From Rhizobium sp. BK418 (GTDB taxonomy: Bacteria; Pseudomonadota; Alphaproteobacteria; Rhizobiales; Rhizobiaceae), in assembly GCF_004341105.1 (NCBI RefSeq), contig NZ_SLZK01000010.1, positions 83,553-147,552 of the forward strand: DNA of 64,000 nt, in the 5' to 3' direction. The notes beneath the pieces are model-generated. The model saw nothing but the letters and a program-made list of their open reading frames with translations, was not told the origin of the DNA and made no database searches. Below, piece after piece: positions 28,040-37,112 of this stretch (within the stretch, counting starts at the first letter, position 1; every line of letters starts with the position of its first letter). A program made the position numbers and the translations under genes.

Positions 28040-28196
28040 GATGGTGATCTGATGCCGTAACAGGCAGTGGGCCAATCGGGATAGGGGGCGAATTGCCTGT
28101 GTCAGGGCGCAAGGGGCTCCACTTCGTCGAACGGCCTGGAGCGCTAGGCACTAGAGATCGAAGGAATGGGCCGGCCTCGAATTCCGGCGCCATGCC

Positions 28197-28499
28197 TCAG
28201 CTGTGCAGTTCAGCAGTCTTGCCGCTGGCAGCGTCGAACGCAACGACGCTGAAGGTCACGATATCGGCCTCCCTGGCGGCACGCAGCAGCGCATGCCGAA
28301 ACTCTTCGATCTCGATATTTCCGCTGATCGCGTCTACGCAGGCTTTCACAGCGGTGACGTATTCCTCGCCGTCGTCTATCGGCCATTCCTTGATCAGGAC
28401 GTAGGCCGCATCTCCGAGCGTGCGCACGATCCTTTGCGTCGACCGGTTTCGCAGAACGAACCCGATCGGAGCAATCGCAGAGGCCGCATTCCAGTCCAT
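28197..28499 (-). CDS. DUF982 domain protein
   Basis: A 100-residue protein from ATG 28499. The pattern R-x-I-x-x-L-G-D-A-A-Y-V-L-I-x-x-W-P, then GEEYVTAVKACVDAISG and a final helix (EEFRHALLRAAREADI), is typical of DUF982, a small rhizobial family of unknown function. An upstream in-frame TTG at 28514 would add five residues. It is convergent with the TreS-like gene and divergent from the ABC importer operon. Confidence 0.82.
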   Translation of the reverse strand: MDWNAASAIAPIGFVLRNRSTQRIVRTLGDAAYVLIKEWPIDDGEEYVTAVKACVDAISGNIEIEEFRHALLRAAREADIVTFSVVAFDAASGKTAELHS

Positions 28500-28751
28500 G
28501 GTCTTCAATCCCAATCAAGGAAATGCAATTAAGAGGCGCATCATAGGCACGATGTCTTAAAGATTGGAACTGGGTTTTCGTCTGGGTGATTTTTCCCAGA
28601 CGGCTGCGCTCGCGGTGGCTCAATTGGTGTTGCCGCTCGCTCGCCTCGATTCATAGCATCGAGGCATGAATGCGAGTTGATTGTTATTAGACCTATGAAG
28701 TCGGCGTCGGCACCATTTTTCCGGGAACAATATCAACCGGGAGAAACCAAC

Positions 28752-29798
28752 GTGCGACCATTCCAGCCACCTTCCATTCTGTATGCAGCCTTTGCCCTGT
28801 GTCTGCCGCAGCTCGCGCATGGGGAAACGCTTGTCGTCAACAGCTATGGCGGACCCTACGAGACAATCATTCGGCAGGCCATCATCGAGCCTTTCGAACG
28901 CAAGACTGGAATCGACGTCATCTACGACGCGGTCGGCTCCGCCGCGCAGGACTATGCCAAGATAAAGGCGACGAAGGGGCGGCCGGGCTTCGACGTCGTC
29001 GTCATGACAGCCTCGCAATCGCTTCAAGGCTGCCGCGACGGCCTGCTCGACAGGCTGGACGTCGCTTCGATCCCGAACCTCGCTTCCCTGACGACGAGCC
29101 TTCAGGAGGTTGCGGGCTCCTGCGGCGCGGTCCACGAGGTCCAGTACATGTCGCTCCTCTACAGGACCGACAAGCTTGCCTTAGCGCCGAGCTCTTGGAA
29201 GGATCTGCTCCGGCCGGATCTTGCCGGCAAGGTGGTCCTGCCGACCTTCCAGAACGTCATGGCCGTCTATCTGCTGGAAATGATGTCGGTCACCGAAGGT
29301 GGCGGGCTGATCGACAATATCGACCCCGGTTTTGCCGCCATGGCGCGCCTGGCCAAGCAATCGATCGGCTTCGAACAATCCTCCGCCATCCTCGAAAGCT
29401 ACATCAAGGACGGTACGGTCTGGGCGATGCCCTTCTGGAACGGTCGCGCTCAGCTCCTGGTCGACGAGGGTCTGCCCGTCGACTACGTGCGGCCGAGGGA
29501 GGGAACCATCCCGCTGATTGCGACGCTCAACATCCCCGTTGGCGCCGAGCACAAGGCGGCGGCGAGATCCTTCATCAATTTCTTCCTGGAAAAGGCCAGC
29601 CAGGAAGCCTGGGTAGCCGGTTACAAGGTCGGAAGCGCTCGCGCCGACCTCGAGATCCCCGAAGCCCTTCGCCGCCGACAGGTCACGTCGCAAGAGGATC
29701 TCAGTTCGCTCAAGTTGCCCGATCTGACCAAGCTCGGCGACAAGCTTCCGGAATGGGGGGAACGATGGGACCGGGACGTCGTCTCGCAGGCGCGTTGA
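28752..29798 (+). CDS. ABC transporter substrate-binding protein, PotD/family-1-like
   Basis: A 348-residue periplasmic protein. GTG 28752, with GGGAGA upstream, gives a signal peptide (MRPFQPPSILYAAFALCLPQ, cleavage after LAHG). The mature part starts ETLVVNSYGGPYE, as in polyamine/spermidine-type binding proteins. It is the first gene of an operon with two permeases and an ATPase. The ligand is unknown; the downstream dioxygenase and amidase suggest a nitrogen-containing organic compound. Confidence 0.88.
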   Translation: MRPFQPPSILYAAFALCLPQLAHGETLVVNSYGGPYETIIRQAIIEPFERKTGIDVIYDAVGSAAQDYAKIKATKGRPGFDVVVMTASQSLQGCRDGLLDRLDVASIPNLASLTTSLQEVAGSCGAVHEVQYMSLLYRTDKLALAPSSWKDLLRPDLAGKVVLPTFQNVMAVYLLEMMSVTEGGGLIDNIDPGFAAMARLAKQSIGFEQSSAILESYIKDGTVWAMPFWNGRAQLLVDEGLPVDYVRPREGTIPLIATLNIPVGAEHKAAARSFINFFLEKASQEAWVAGYKVGSARADLEIPEALRRRQVTSQEDLSSLKLPDLTKLGDKLPEWGERWDRDVVSQAR

Positions 29799-29807
29799 GG
29801 AGTGTCC

Positions 29808-30707
29808 ATGACAACGCTTACCGCTACTGCCCCGGCCGTTTCCGGGCGACTTGCCGTGCGAACGTCGGCACCGATGTTGCTTGCGCCGTCCTTCCTGCTG
29901 CTGCTGATCTTCTTCGCCCTCCCAATGGGCATGATGATTGGCATGAGTTTTCTCGACAGCCGAACGCTCACGCCGACATTTGGAAATTACGAACGCTTCT
30001 TCCTCGACGGCTTGTCGCTTGCCGGTTTTGTCCGCACCGCGGTCATGTCGTCCGTGGTCGCCGTTGCCGTCACGCTTCTTGGCTATCCCGTGGCCTATTT
30101 CCTCGCCCGGTCACAGTCACGCTGGCGCACCGTCGTCTTCGCGCTTGCCTTGGCGCCCGAGCTTGCCGGCGTGGTGCTGCGCACCTATGGCTGGCTGATC
30201 ATCCTGGAAGATCGCGGCTTCATCAATGATGCGCTCATTCATCTCGGCATCATCTCGACGCCTCTTCCCCTCTCAAAGAACCTGTTTGCAGTCGTCGTCG
30301 GACTGACGCATGTCGTGCTGCCCTTCGGCATATTGTCGTTGATGACGAGCATCCAGGGGATCGACGTCAACCTTGAACGTGCCGCCCAGATGCTCGGAGC
30401 CTCCAGAGCGGCCGTCATCCGCCACGTCGTCGTTCCGCTCTCCGTGCCGGGCATCGTCAGTTCACTGTTGATCAGCTTCACCATGGCGGCGAGCGCCTAT
30501 GCAACGCCGGCCCTTCTCGGCGGCGCACGCTTCAAGGTGCTGGCGACGATGATCTCCGAACAGGTGCTGTTTTACGTCGACTGGCCCTTCTCGAGCGTCA
30601 TGGCGATCGCCCTGCTTGCCATGATGCTCGTGGTCTCAATCATCGGAATTCGGTGGGAGGCGCGTCTCAAGGTGAAAAAATCGTCCTGGGCGGGAGACGT
30701 AAGATGA
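29808..30707 (+). CDS. ABC transporter permease, PotB-like
   Basis: A 299-residue inner-membrane protein with about six helices and the permease coupling loop (ERAAQMLGASRAAVIRHVVV, then PLSVPGI). ATG 29808 follows the binding-protein stop by 9 nt, with GAGGAG as ribosome site. The stop overlaps the next permease start (ATGA), showing translational coupling. Confidence 0.9.
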   Translation: MTTLTATAPAVSGRLAVRTSAPMLLAPSFLLLLIFFALPMGMMIGMSFLDSRTLTPTFGNYERFFLDGLSLAGFVRTAVMSSVVAVAVTLLGYPVAYFLARSQSRWRTVVFALALAPELAGVVLRTYGWLIILEDRGFINDALIHLGIISTPLPLSKNLFAVVVGLTHVVLPFGILSLMTSIQGIDVNLERAAQMLGASRAAVIRHVVVPLSVPGIVSSLLISFTMAASAYATPALLGGARFKVLATMISEQVLFYVDWPFSSVMAIALLAMMLVVSIIGIRWEARLKVKKSSWAGDVR

Positions 30708-31507
30708 CGAAAATGATTGCAATTGGCTTCTGGTCGGCGCTCGCTCTCGTCCTGGCTTTCATCGCGCTGCCACTCCTCGTCGTCATCGCGGCCTCCGTCA
30801 GCCCGACCTCGGCCGTGACGTTCCGGCCATGGGAATGGACAGCTATCTGGTACGGCGGGCTTTTCGAGGAACGGTGGGTCGAACCCTTCCTGTTGAGCGT
30901 CAAGCTCGCGGTGATCGTGGCGGCGATCAGCGGCGTTGTCGGGACGCTTGCTGCCTTTGCCCTTGTCCATGAACGGATTCCAGGCTCGAGCGTCATCATG
31001 GCGGCGCTCTTGTCGCCGCTTTCGGTCCCGCAGATCGTCAAGGGCGTGGCGATCGTGCTTTTCCTGTCGATCATCGGCCTGCAGACCATGCTTGGGATGC
31101 CGGCTCTGATCGCCGCGCATGTCGTGCTGGCTCTGCCTTTCGTCATGCGAATGGCGGCCGGCGCCCTTGCGAATTTCGATGAGAACCTCGACCGCGCCGC
31201 CCAGATCCTCGGCGCCAGCAAACGTCAGCGGACGCTCTATGTCGTGCTGCCGCTCATCAAGCCGGGCGTGCTGTCCGGCGTGACTTTCGCCTTTATCATT
31301 TCGTTCAACAACATTCCGCTGTCGGTCTTTCTGGTCCGCCCGGGCGACACGACCCTGCCGATCGCCGTCATCAATCACCTCGAATACAGCCTCGACCCGG
31401 TCATGGCGGCGGTCAATGTCGCTTCGATGATCTTCATCCTGGTTGTGATCCTGGCTTTCGAAAAACTCGGCGGTTTTTCCGCGCAGCTCCATGGAGGAAG
31501 CAAATGA
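30704..31507 (+). CDS. ABC transporter permease, PotC-like
   Basis: A 267-residue membrane protein with the EAA-type loop DRAAQILGASKRQRTLYVVL and PLIKPGVLSG, partner of the preceding permease. ATG 30704 overlaps the upstream stop by 4 nt; upstream in-frame codons lie inside that gene. Its stop again overlaps the ATPase start. Confidence 0.9.
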   Translation: MTKMIAIGFWSALALVLAFIALPLLVVIAASVSPTSAVTFRPWEWTAIWYGGLFEERWVEPFLLSVKLAVIVAAISGVVGTLAAFALVHERIPGSSVIMAALLSPLSVPQIVKGVAIVLFLSIIGLQTMLGMPALIAAHVVLALPFVMRMAAGALANFDENLDRAAQILGASKRQRTLYVVLPLIKPGVLSGVTFAFIISFNNIPLSVFLVRPGDTTLPIAVINHLEYSLDPVMAAVNVASMIFILVVILAFEKLGGFSAQLHGGSK

Positions 31508-32586
31508 GCGAATTCGATATCGAACTCCTGTCGGTCGCAAAGTCCTTCGGTCCTCATCTCGCCGTCAGGGACATCAATCTGCAGATCCCTGCAGGCGAGT
31601 TCGTCAGCATCCTTGGTCCGTCCGGCTGCGGCAAGACGACGACCCTGAACATGATCGCAGGTTTCAACACGCCGAGCCGGGGCGACGTCCGCATCCGCGG
31701 CCGCAGCCAGCTGAACGTGCCGCCCGAGAAGCGCAACCTCGGGCTGGTGTTTCAGAACTACGCGCTCTTCCCTCACATGACGGTTGCCGAAAACGTCGGT
31801 TTCGGCCTTCGCGTGCGAGGCGCGCGGCGCGCGGAGATCAGTGCGAGCGTGGAGAAGGCACTGCGAAGCGTGCATCTGGAGGGTTTCGATCAGCGCTATC
31901 CGAAGGAACTCTCCGGCGGCCAGCAGCAGCGTGTCGCGCTTGCCCGGGCCATCGCCCCGCGGCCCTCGCTCCTGCTCCTCGACGAGCCGCTCTCCAATCT
32001 CGATCTGAAATTGCGCGAGTCCATGCGCGCCGAGCTCAAGGAAATCCACGAGACACTCGGCATGACGTTCGTGTACGTCACACACGACCAGGAAGAAGCC
32101 ATGGCCATGTCCGATCGAATCGTCGTCATGGATCGTGGCGTCATCGTTCAGCAAGGCACACCCGGGGACATCTATCGCCAGCCGGCATCACGATTCGTGG
32201 CCGATTTCATCGGGCGGTCGAACATCCTGCCGATTTCGGGATGCTCACGCTCGGGGTCGGGCGTCAAACTGTCGATCGAGGGCGGTCCCACGATCCTGAC
32301 GTCCGGCGGCTCGAACGCGCCAGGCCCGATCAGCTTCTGCTCCGTGCGACCACAGAGCGTCAAGCTTGCCGGGGTGGACGAGGTTCCGCCCGGGATGAAC
32401 CGGCTTGAAGCGACCTTGCGCCGCGTGACCGACTTCGGAGCCTATGCGGAGCTCGAGGCGATCATCGGTGGCGGGCACCGGTTGATCCTGCACCACCCAT
32501 CCCTCGCACCCGGACATGCGCTCACGCCTGGCAGACCCGTGACGCTCGCTGTTGATCCGTCTGACGTCCGGCCGCTTTCGGCCTGA
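31504..32586 (+). CDS. ABC transporter ATP-binding protein, PotA-like
   Basis: A 360-residue ATPase with Walker A GPSGCGKT (residues 38-45), Q-loop LVFQNYALFPHMT, signature LSGGQQQRVALARAI, Walker B LLLLDEPLSNLD and a switch His (FVYVTHDQEEAM). A C-terminal TOBE-type domain (about 240-360) is typical of polyamine/iron/sugar importers of the CUT/POPT group. It completes an importer of binding protein, two permeases and an ATPase. Confidence 0.93.
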   Translation: MSEFDIELLSVAKSFGPHLAVRDINLQIPAGEFVSILGPSGCGKTTTLNMIAGFNTPSRGDVRIRGRSQLNVPPEKRNLGLVFQNYALFPHMTVAENVGFGLRVRGARRAEISASVEKALRSVHLEGFDQRYPKELSGGQQQRVALARAIAPRPSLLLLDEPLSNLDLKLRESMRAELKEIHETLGMTFVYVTHDQEEAMAMSDRIVVMDRGVIVQQGTPGDIYRQPASRFVADFIGRSNILPISGCSRSGSGVKLSIEGGPTILTSGGSNAPGPISFCSVRPQSVKLAGVDEVPPGMNRLEATLRRVTDFGAYAELEAIIGGGHRLILHHPSLAPGHALTPGRPVTLAVDPSDVRPLSA

Positions 32587-32700
32587 ACGGGATCGATCGA
32601 CTACCGCTATCAATGCGCGATGATCGCTATTGGAGTTCGGAACTCCGGCGGACGTAGCATCGCATCGGCCCGACAAGGGGACCACAGAAGGAGATTGAAA

Positions 32701-33564
32701 ATGCTGAAGGAAAGACTGAAGGCGGTACAGGCCGAGAGCAATGTCTGCGCCGACATCGAGGGGTTTGATTTCAACAACTATGATGCGCGCGATATCGAGG
32801 AACTGCGTCAATACTGGCTGCAATATGGCGTTCTCCGCTTCAAGCAAACCCGGATCTCCGATGCGGACCAGGTGGCCTTCTCGCGCCATTTCGGCGAGTT
32901 CGTCATCCATCCGAAACAGCTGCAGGAGGGAGGCCATCCCACCCATCCGGAAATTCTCGTCATCAGCAACGCAACGCAAGACGGCAAGCCTACCGGTGCC
33001 ATGGGCAACAGCGAAGCGACCTGGCATACCGATACATGGTTTTACGAAAAGCCACCGGCTGGCGCCATTCTACGTGCCGTCAAGGTGCCGCCCACAGGCG
33101 GCGATACCTATTTCCTATCAACCTATATGGCATATGAAACCTTGCCGGCGGCGCTGAAAAACCTGGTCGACGGTCGCCAGATCTTCTTCCAGAACGTCTA
33201 CGACAAGACAGGCAAGCTGCGGCTCGGCAAGACGGAGCCTGCGAGCAAGGATTTCCGCGAGTGGGGCGGCATCGTCCATCCGCTGGTACGCACCCATGGC
33301 GAAACCGGCCGCAAGGCGCTCTATCTCGGCGGCACCTCCGATGGCGCATGGGTCGTCGGCATGCCGCTCGACGAGAGCAATGCGCTGCTTGCCGAACTCT
33401 GGGATCACACGACGAGGGACCAGGAGATCTTCGTCCAACGCTGGGATGAAGGCGACATCATGATGTGGGACAACCGGTGCACGATGCATCGGCGCGACTC
33501 CTTCGACCCGGCATCGATCCGCATCATGCACCGGACGACAACCTCCGGCGAACGCCCGATCTGA
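32701..33564 (+). CDS. TauD/TfdA-family Fe(II)/2-oxoglutarate dioxygenase
   Basis: A 287-residue enzyme with the iron ligands His109 and Asp111 (ATWHTDTWF) and a distal His near 263 (DNRCTMHRRDSF). An Arg (HRTTTSGER) near the end is suited to 2-oxoglutarate. Members hydroxylate taurine, chlorophenoxy acids, sulfate esters or similar compounds, releasing part of the molecule. The strong AGGAG site fixes ATG 32701. It follows the importer genes by about 115 nt on the same strand, so it probably processes the imported compound; the substrate is not readable. Confidence 0.88.
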   Translation: MLKERLKAVQAESNVCADIEGFDFNNYDARDIEELRQYWLQYGVLRFKQTRISDADQVAFSRHFGEFVIHPKQLQEGGHPTHPEILVISNATQDGKPTGAMGNSEATWHTDTWFYEKPPAGAILRAVKVPPTGGDTYFLSTYMAYETLPAALKNLVDGRQIFFQNVYDKTGKLRLGKTEPASKDFREWGGIVHPLVRTHGETGRKALYLGGTSDGAWVVGMPLDESNALLAELWDHTTRDQEIFVQRWDEGDIMMWDNRCTMHRRDSFDPASIRIMHRTTTSGERPI

Positions 33565-33588
33565 TCTCGTTTCAGGAAAGACCGTGAC

Positions 33589-34242
33589 ATGACACCCTTC
33601 TACTGGGCTTATGAACGCCAGCTCAGCCTACCCCCGGATCTCATTGACATGCTCCCAGCGGTCGAAACCGCAACGATCGGGCATGTCGAGCATCTGGGCT
33701 TTGTCGGCGACAATGTCCGTCCCGTCTTTCCCTGCCGGGCCTTCGGACCGGCCTTGACCGTCGCGGCGCCAGGCCGCGACGGTGTCATCATCTACAGGGC
33801 GATCGACATGCTGAAGCCGGGGGACATGCTGGTCATCTCCCGTGTCGACCGCGACGATGTGGCATGTGTAGGGGGCGGTGTTGCCGCAGCCGCCAAGGCG
33901 AAGGGGGCAGGCGGCATCGTCATCGACGGGCCATGCACCGATGTCGAGGAGATTGTCGCGGTCGGCCTTCCGGTCTGGTGCCGAGGCGTGTCGTCGCGGA
34001 CGACAAACCGGATCTTTTCGATCGGCGGATCGATCAATGTTCCGATCGCCTGCGGCGGGGCAGCAATTCTGCCGGGTTATGCCGTTCTGGCCGATAGCGA
34101 AGGCGTCTTTGCCGCCGAGACCGAGCGCATGCGCGTCCTTGCGGAAATGGCGATCGCACGCCAGCAGCGCTCGGCTGCGCTGCGGGCGCATCTCACTGCC
34201 GGTAAATCCATATTCCTGTTCGAGCAAGAGGACCTTGCATGA
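33589..34242 (+). CDS. RraA-family protein (aldolase/decarboxylase-like)
   Basis: A 217-residue RraA-fold protein with GGGVAAAAKAKGAGGIVIDG leading into PCTDVEEI. In family aldolases (4-hydroxy-4-methyl-2-oxoglutarate / oxaloacetate type) this motif normally reads DGxxRD; here the Arg position is Thr117. Standard aldolase chemistry is therefore doubtful. It lies 24 nt after the dioxygenase and overlaps the start of the following amidase gene by 4 nt (ATGA). Confidence 0.85.
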   Translation: MTPFYWAYERQLSLPPDLIDMLPAVETATIGHVEHLGFVGDNVRPVFPCRAFGPALTVAAPGRDGVIIYRAIDMLKPGDMLVISRVDRDDVACVGGGVAAAAKAKGAGGIVIDGPCTDVEEIVAVGLPVWCRGVSSRTTNRIFSIGGSINVPIACGGAAILPGYAVLADSEGVFAAETERMRVLAEMAIARQQRSAALRAHLTAGKSIFLFEQEDLA

Positions 34243-35126
34243 AAATCTCGCTTATTCAGATGAATGCCCGCCCGGATCGGGCCTATAATCTTGCCGAAGC
34301 CAGCCGGCTGATGTTGAAGGCGGTCCGAAACGAAAGGCCGGACCTCATCGTGCTGCCGGAACATTTCGACTGGACGGGTGGTACGGCAGCCGAAAAGCAG
34401 GCGGCCGCCGATCTCATTCCCGGCGGCCGAGCCTATAACATGGTGCAACGCTTTGCCGCCGAGCATGGTGTCGCCATCCATGCCGGCAGCATCCTTGAAA
34501 GCGTTCCCGGCCACGACCGGATCTTCAATACAAGTGTCGTCTTCAACGCCAATGGGACCCAAATCGGTGCCTATCGGAAGATCCACCTCTTCGACATCAT
34601 TGCTCCGGATGGAAAACGCTACGCCGAGTCAGAGACGGTCGCACCCGGCAATCAGCTGCTGATCTATGAGATCGGCGGCTTCAGGATAGCCTGCTGTATC
34701 TGCTACGACCTGCGCTTCTCGCGTCTTTTCGATCGCCTGGCCAGCGAAAAGGCGGATGTCTTCGTCCTGCCGGCAGCCTTCACGGCGCAGACCGGAAAAT
34801 ATCATTGGGAAGTCTTATGCCGGGCACGCGCAATCGAATTCCAGGCTTTCATGGTCGCATGCGGGCAATGCGGTTCCTACAAGACACCTGGCGGGGAGGA
34901 ACGGCACATGTTCGGAAACTCCATGATCTGCGACCCATGGGGACAAATCCTGGCACGAGCGGACGACAGGCCGGGAGTTCTCAGCGCCAGAATCGAACGT
35001 GACAGGCTGAGGCAGGTTAGAGGCTGGATTCCAATGGAAGCACACAGGGTCGATGTTACCGCGATGCCGCTTGCCACCGCCAGTGCTACGATGGCCAACC
35101 GTCGGGTGCCGGACGTGACCTCTTGA
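34239..35126 (+). CDS. Nitrilase-superfamily carbon-nitrogen hydrolase
   Basis: A 295-residue nitrilase-fold enzyme with the Glu-Lys-Cys triad: Glu41 (VLPEHFDW), Lys114 (AYRKIHLFD) and Cys155 (CCICYDLRF). It probably hydrolyses an amide or N-carbamoyl bond in the cytoplasm, as in omega-amidases and N-carbamoyl-putrescine amidases. It is the last gene of the importer/dioxygenase/RraA operon, with a 4-nt overlap to the preceding gene, which implies a role in degrading the same compound. Confidence 0.9.
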   Translation: MKISLIQMNARPDRAYNLAEASRLMLKAVRNERPDLIVLPEHFDWTGGTAAEKQAAADLIPGGRAYNMVQRFAAEHGVAIHAGSILESVPGHDRIFNTSVVFNANGTQIGAYRKIHLFDIIAPDGKRYAESETVAPGNQLLIYEIGGFRIACCICYDLRFSRLFDRLASEKADVFVLPAAFTAQTGKYHWEVLCRARAIEFQAFMVACGQCGSYKTPGGEERHMFGNSMICDPWGQILARADDRPGVLSARIERDRLRQVRGWIPMEAHRVDVTAMPLATASATMANRRVPDVTS

Positions 35127-35325
35127 TGGCTCAGTCTAAGACTAGCCGGTTCGAAACTGAACATTCGGTCGGTCATCGCCGGCTGCGGACGGGCGCGCTT
35201 TCGCCGTTCCGTGACCGGCAGCGTGATGTGTTCGATATCGTTGTCGACGACAGCAGGTGCGAATTCTTGGTATCGACATAGATGCGGCTGCAGCCGGTGT
35301 GGGTCGGCAATCCTGCGGCGATCGC

Positions 35326-35937
35326 CTAGTTACTCCCAATTCTCGAAAGATCGATCCGGATACCGGCGTCCTGCGCCTTCGCCTTCGCTTGAGACGGCAC
35401 GGACGGCTCGCTTGGTTGATCGGACGTCGCTGCGGTTTCGCTCGGAACAACATTGTTCGGCTGCGCGTCAAGCGCGCCCCCGGGATCCTCTGCCCGGAAC
35501 ACATTCAAGCCTTCGAACCTGGCAGTCCTCCAGGCATGAATGGCGTCTTCGAAGATCTGCGCAAAAGCCTCATCGCTTTTCGGATTGCCGTACCATTTGC
35601 TGACGATCCGCAGGACCTTGGCAAACATTGCGGTGCCTATGCGGAGGTTGCCACACGGCTCCACCAGATCCGGTTTCAGCTCGGTGGCGTCTTTTGCACC
35701 CACTCCAGCGGGGAATTGGGTGATCCCGACTCGCACGATCGCCTTCCCGGCATATTCGCGCACGATCCCCAAAGCCTCATCCGGCGATTTCGGCGTTGGG
35801 ACCAGGATAAGACGCCCTCCCGACTGAACGGCGAGGGCGAGGGGGTCGCTGGAACCCGCCGCCTCTACGAATTGCTCGACGATCGCGGGCTTCAGCGAAG
35901 GATCGGCACATTGGTCTATCAATGCAGGATCGAGCAT
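35326..35937 (-). CDS. traH: Conjugal transfer protein TraH
   Basis: A 203-residue protein beginning MLDPALIDQCADPSLKPAIV, followed by PAGVGAKDATELKPDLVEPC and KVLRIVSKWYGNP, which I recognise as the rhizobial/Ti-plasmid TraH family. The Pro/Ser/Ala-rich C-terminus ends with a short SRIGSN. It is last in the leftward traA-traF-traB-traH operon, 14 nt after traB. The precise role in transfer is not established. The frame stays open upstream into traB but without homology. Confidence 0.88.
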   Translation of the reverse strand: MLDPALIDQCADPSLKPAIVEQFVEAAGSSDPLALAVQSGGRLILVPTPKSPDEALGIVREYAGKAIVRVGITQFPAGVGAKDATELKPDLVEPCGNLRIGTAMFAKVLRIVSKWYGNPKSDEAFAQIFEDAIHAWRTARFEGLNVFRAEDPGGALDAQPNNVVPSETAATSDQPSEPSVPSQAKAKAQDAGIRIDLSRIGSN

Positions 35938-35951
35938 CAAGGCTCCGTTTG

Positions 35952-37112
35952 TCACGTGTTGAAGGAAAGAACGATGGGCTTGGCGAACAGCCGCGCCCAG
36001 GCGATGGCACTCGCACGTTGGATGGGGACAATCGACGTCCCCGATGTCCACCAGCCGTTTCCGATCGCGATGATGAGGTCCGGGTCGTGAAGCATCGACT
36101 GCAGGATCGGCCAGACGATCAGTTGCTCGTAACAGATCAGCGGCGCTGCTCGCGCTCCGGCAACGCCAACGACAGGATTGGCAAAGAAATGGGCTCTGGC
36201 GCCGCCACGTCCGCCGAGCAGGCGCTGCCACGGTTGCCACATCGACCCCGGCACCGGCATCCTCTCGCGATAGATGACCGAGCTCTCGCTCTCGGAGATT
36301 GCAACCAGGACATTGTCGTAGCCATCCTCGCCGGCAACCGCGGCGCCAGCGACGACTGTCACTCCTGTCCCGATCAGTTGACGTTGCCAGAAGCGTTGCA
36401 CCGTGATCGTCCAAAACCCGAATGAGCTCTCTGGAAGGACAACGACGTCGCCCGGCATTCCCGCAATCGCCTGAACCGTTGCGGCCAGGTCACGGTGCCT
36501 CGCCAGATCGCTTGTCCGCCCCAGGGACGCACCCAGATGAAGATCGACAGCGTGCCAGGCCGGTGGTAGCGTCGATCCTGTTCCAGATGCGGCGGACCAG
36601 AGCCAGGCGCCTGCCACGGCAACGGCTGCAGCCGGCCGGCGGGATGTCGTCAGACCCGCCAGGCCGACTGTCATCGCCACAAGACCAAGCCAACGCCATC
36701 CTGGAAAAAGGACACCGGCAGCGGTCAGCGGATGTGCCCATCCGAGAATGCCGAACGGCGGCACCGCCATGAGCCCTGCTGCGGCGAGATAGCGGAGTGG
36801 CAACCGGCCGTGCCTCGACCAGAAAACGGTGTGCACAAAAACGAAGACACTGGACGCCGAAAGCCATAACAGCAGGCCAGGCAGAATATCCGACGCATAG
36901 AATTGGACGACACCCTGCGGGAGGCCGCGCGAAGCCGACAGGAAATATGCGGCGGAAACGGCAGCTGCAGTCCTGCGGCTATTGGCCAGGGACCAGAGCG
37001 CCGGGAACGCTACGGACAAGGGAAGAAGAAGCACATTGCCGTTCCATCCAGCCCAACCGACTGCCGCTGCAGCAAAGATCAGGATACCGATCTTAATCCG
37101 GTCAGGGCGCAT
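35952..37112 (-). CDS. traB: Conjugal transfer protein TraB
   Basis: A 386-residue protein with an N-terminal multi-helix membrane region (residues about 1-180) and a C-terminal nitrilase-like domain with VVVLPESSFGFW (Glu) and APLICYEQLIVWP (Cys). This resembles apolipoprotein N-acyltransferase architecture, as known for plasmid TraB. It overlaps traF by 11 nt and is followed by traH. Confidence 0.9.
   Translation of the reverse strand: MRPDRIKIGILIFAAAAVGWAGWNGNVLLLPLSVAFPALWSLANSRRTAAAVSAAYFLSASRGLPQGVVQFYASDILPGLLLWLSASSVFVFVHTVFWSRHGRLPLRYLAAAGLMAVPPFGILGWAHPLTAAGVLFPGWRWLGLVAMTVGLAGLTTSRRPAAAVAVAGAWLWSAASGTGSTLPPAWHAVDLHLGASLGRTSDLARHRDLAATVQAIAGMPGDVVVLPESSFGFWTITVQRFWQRQLIGTGVTVVAGAAVAGEDGYDNVLVAISESESSVIYRERMPVPGSMWQPWQRLLGGRGGARAHFFANPVVGVAGARAAPLICYEQLIVWPILQSMLHDPDLIIAIGNGWWTSGTSIVPIQRASAIAWARLFAKPIVLSFNT

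Noticed and set aside
31491..32408. A 305-codon alternative frame overlapping the ABC ATPase
   Set aside because: The ATPase frame carries all nucleotide-binding motifs; the other frame is an Arg-rich shadow.
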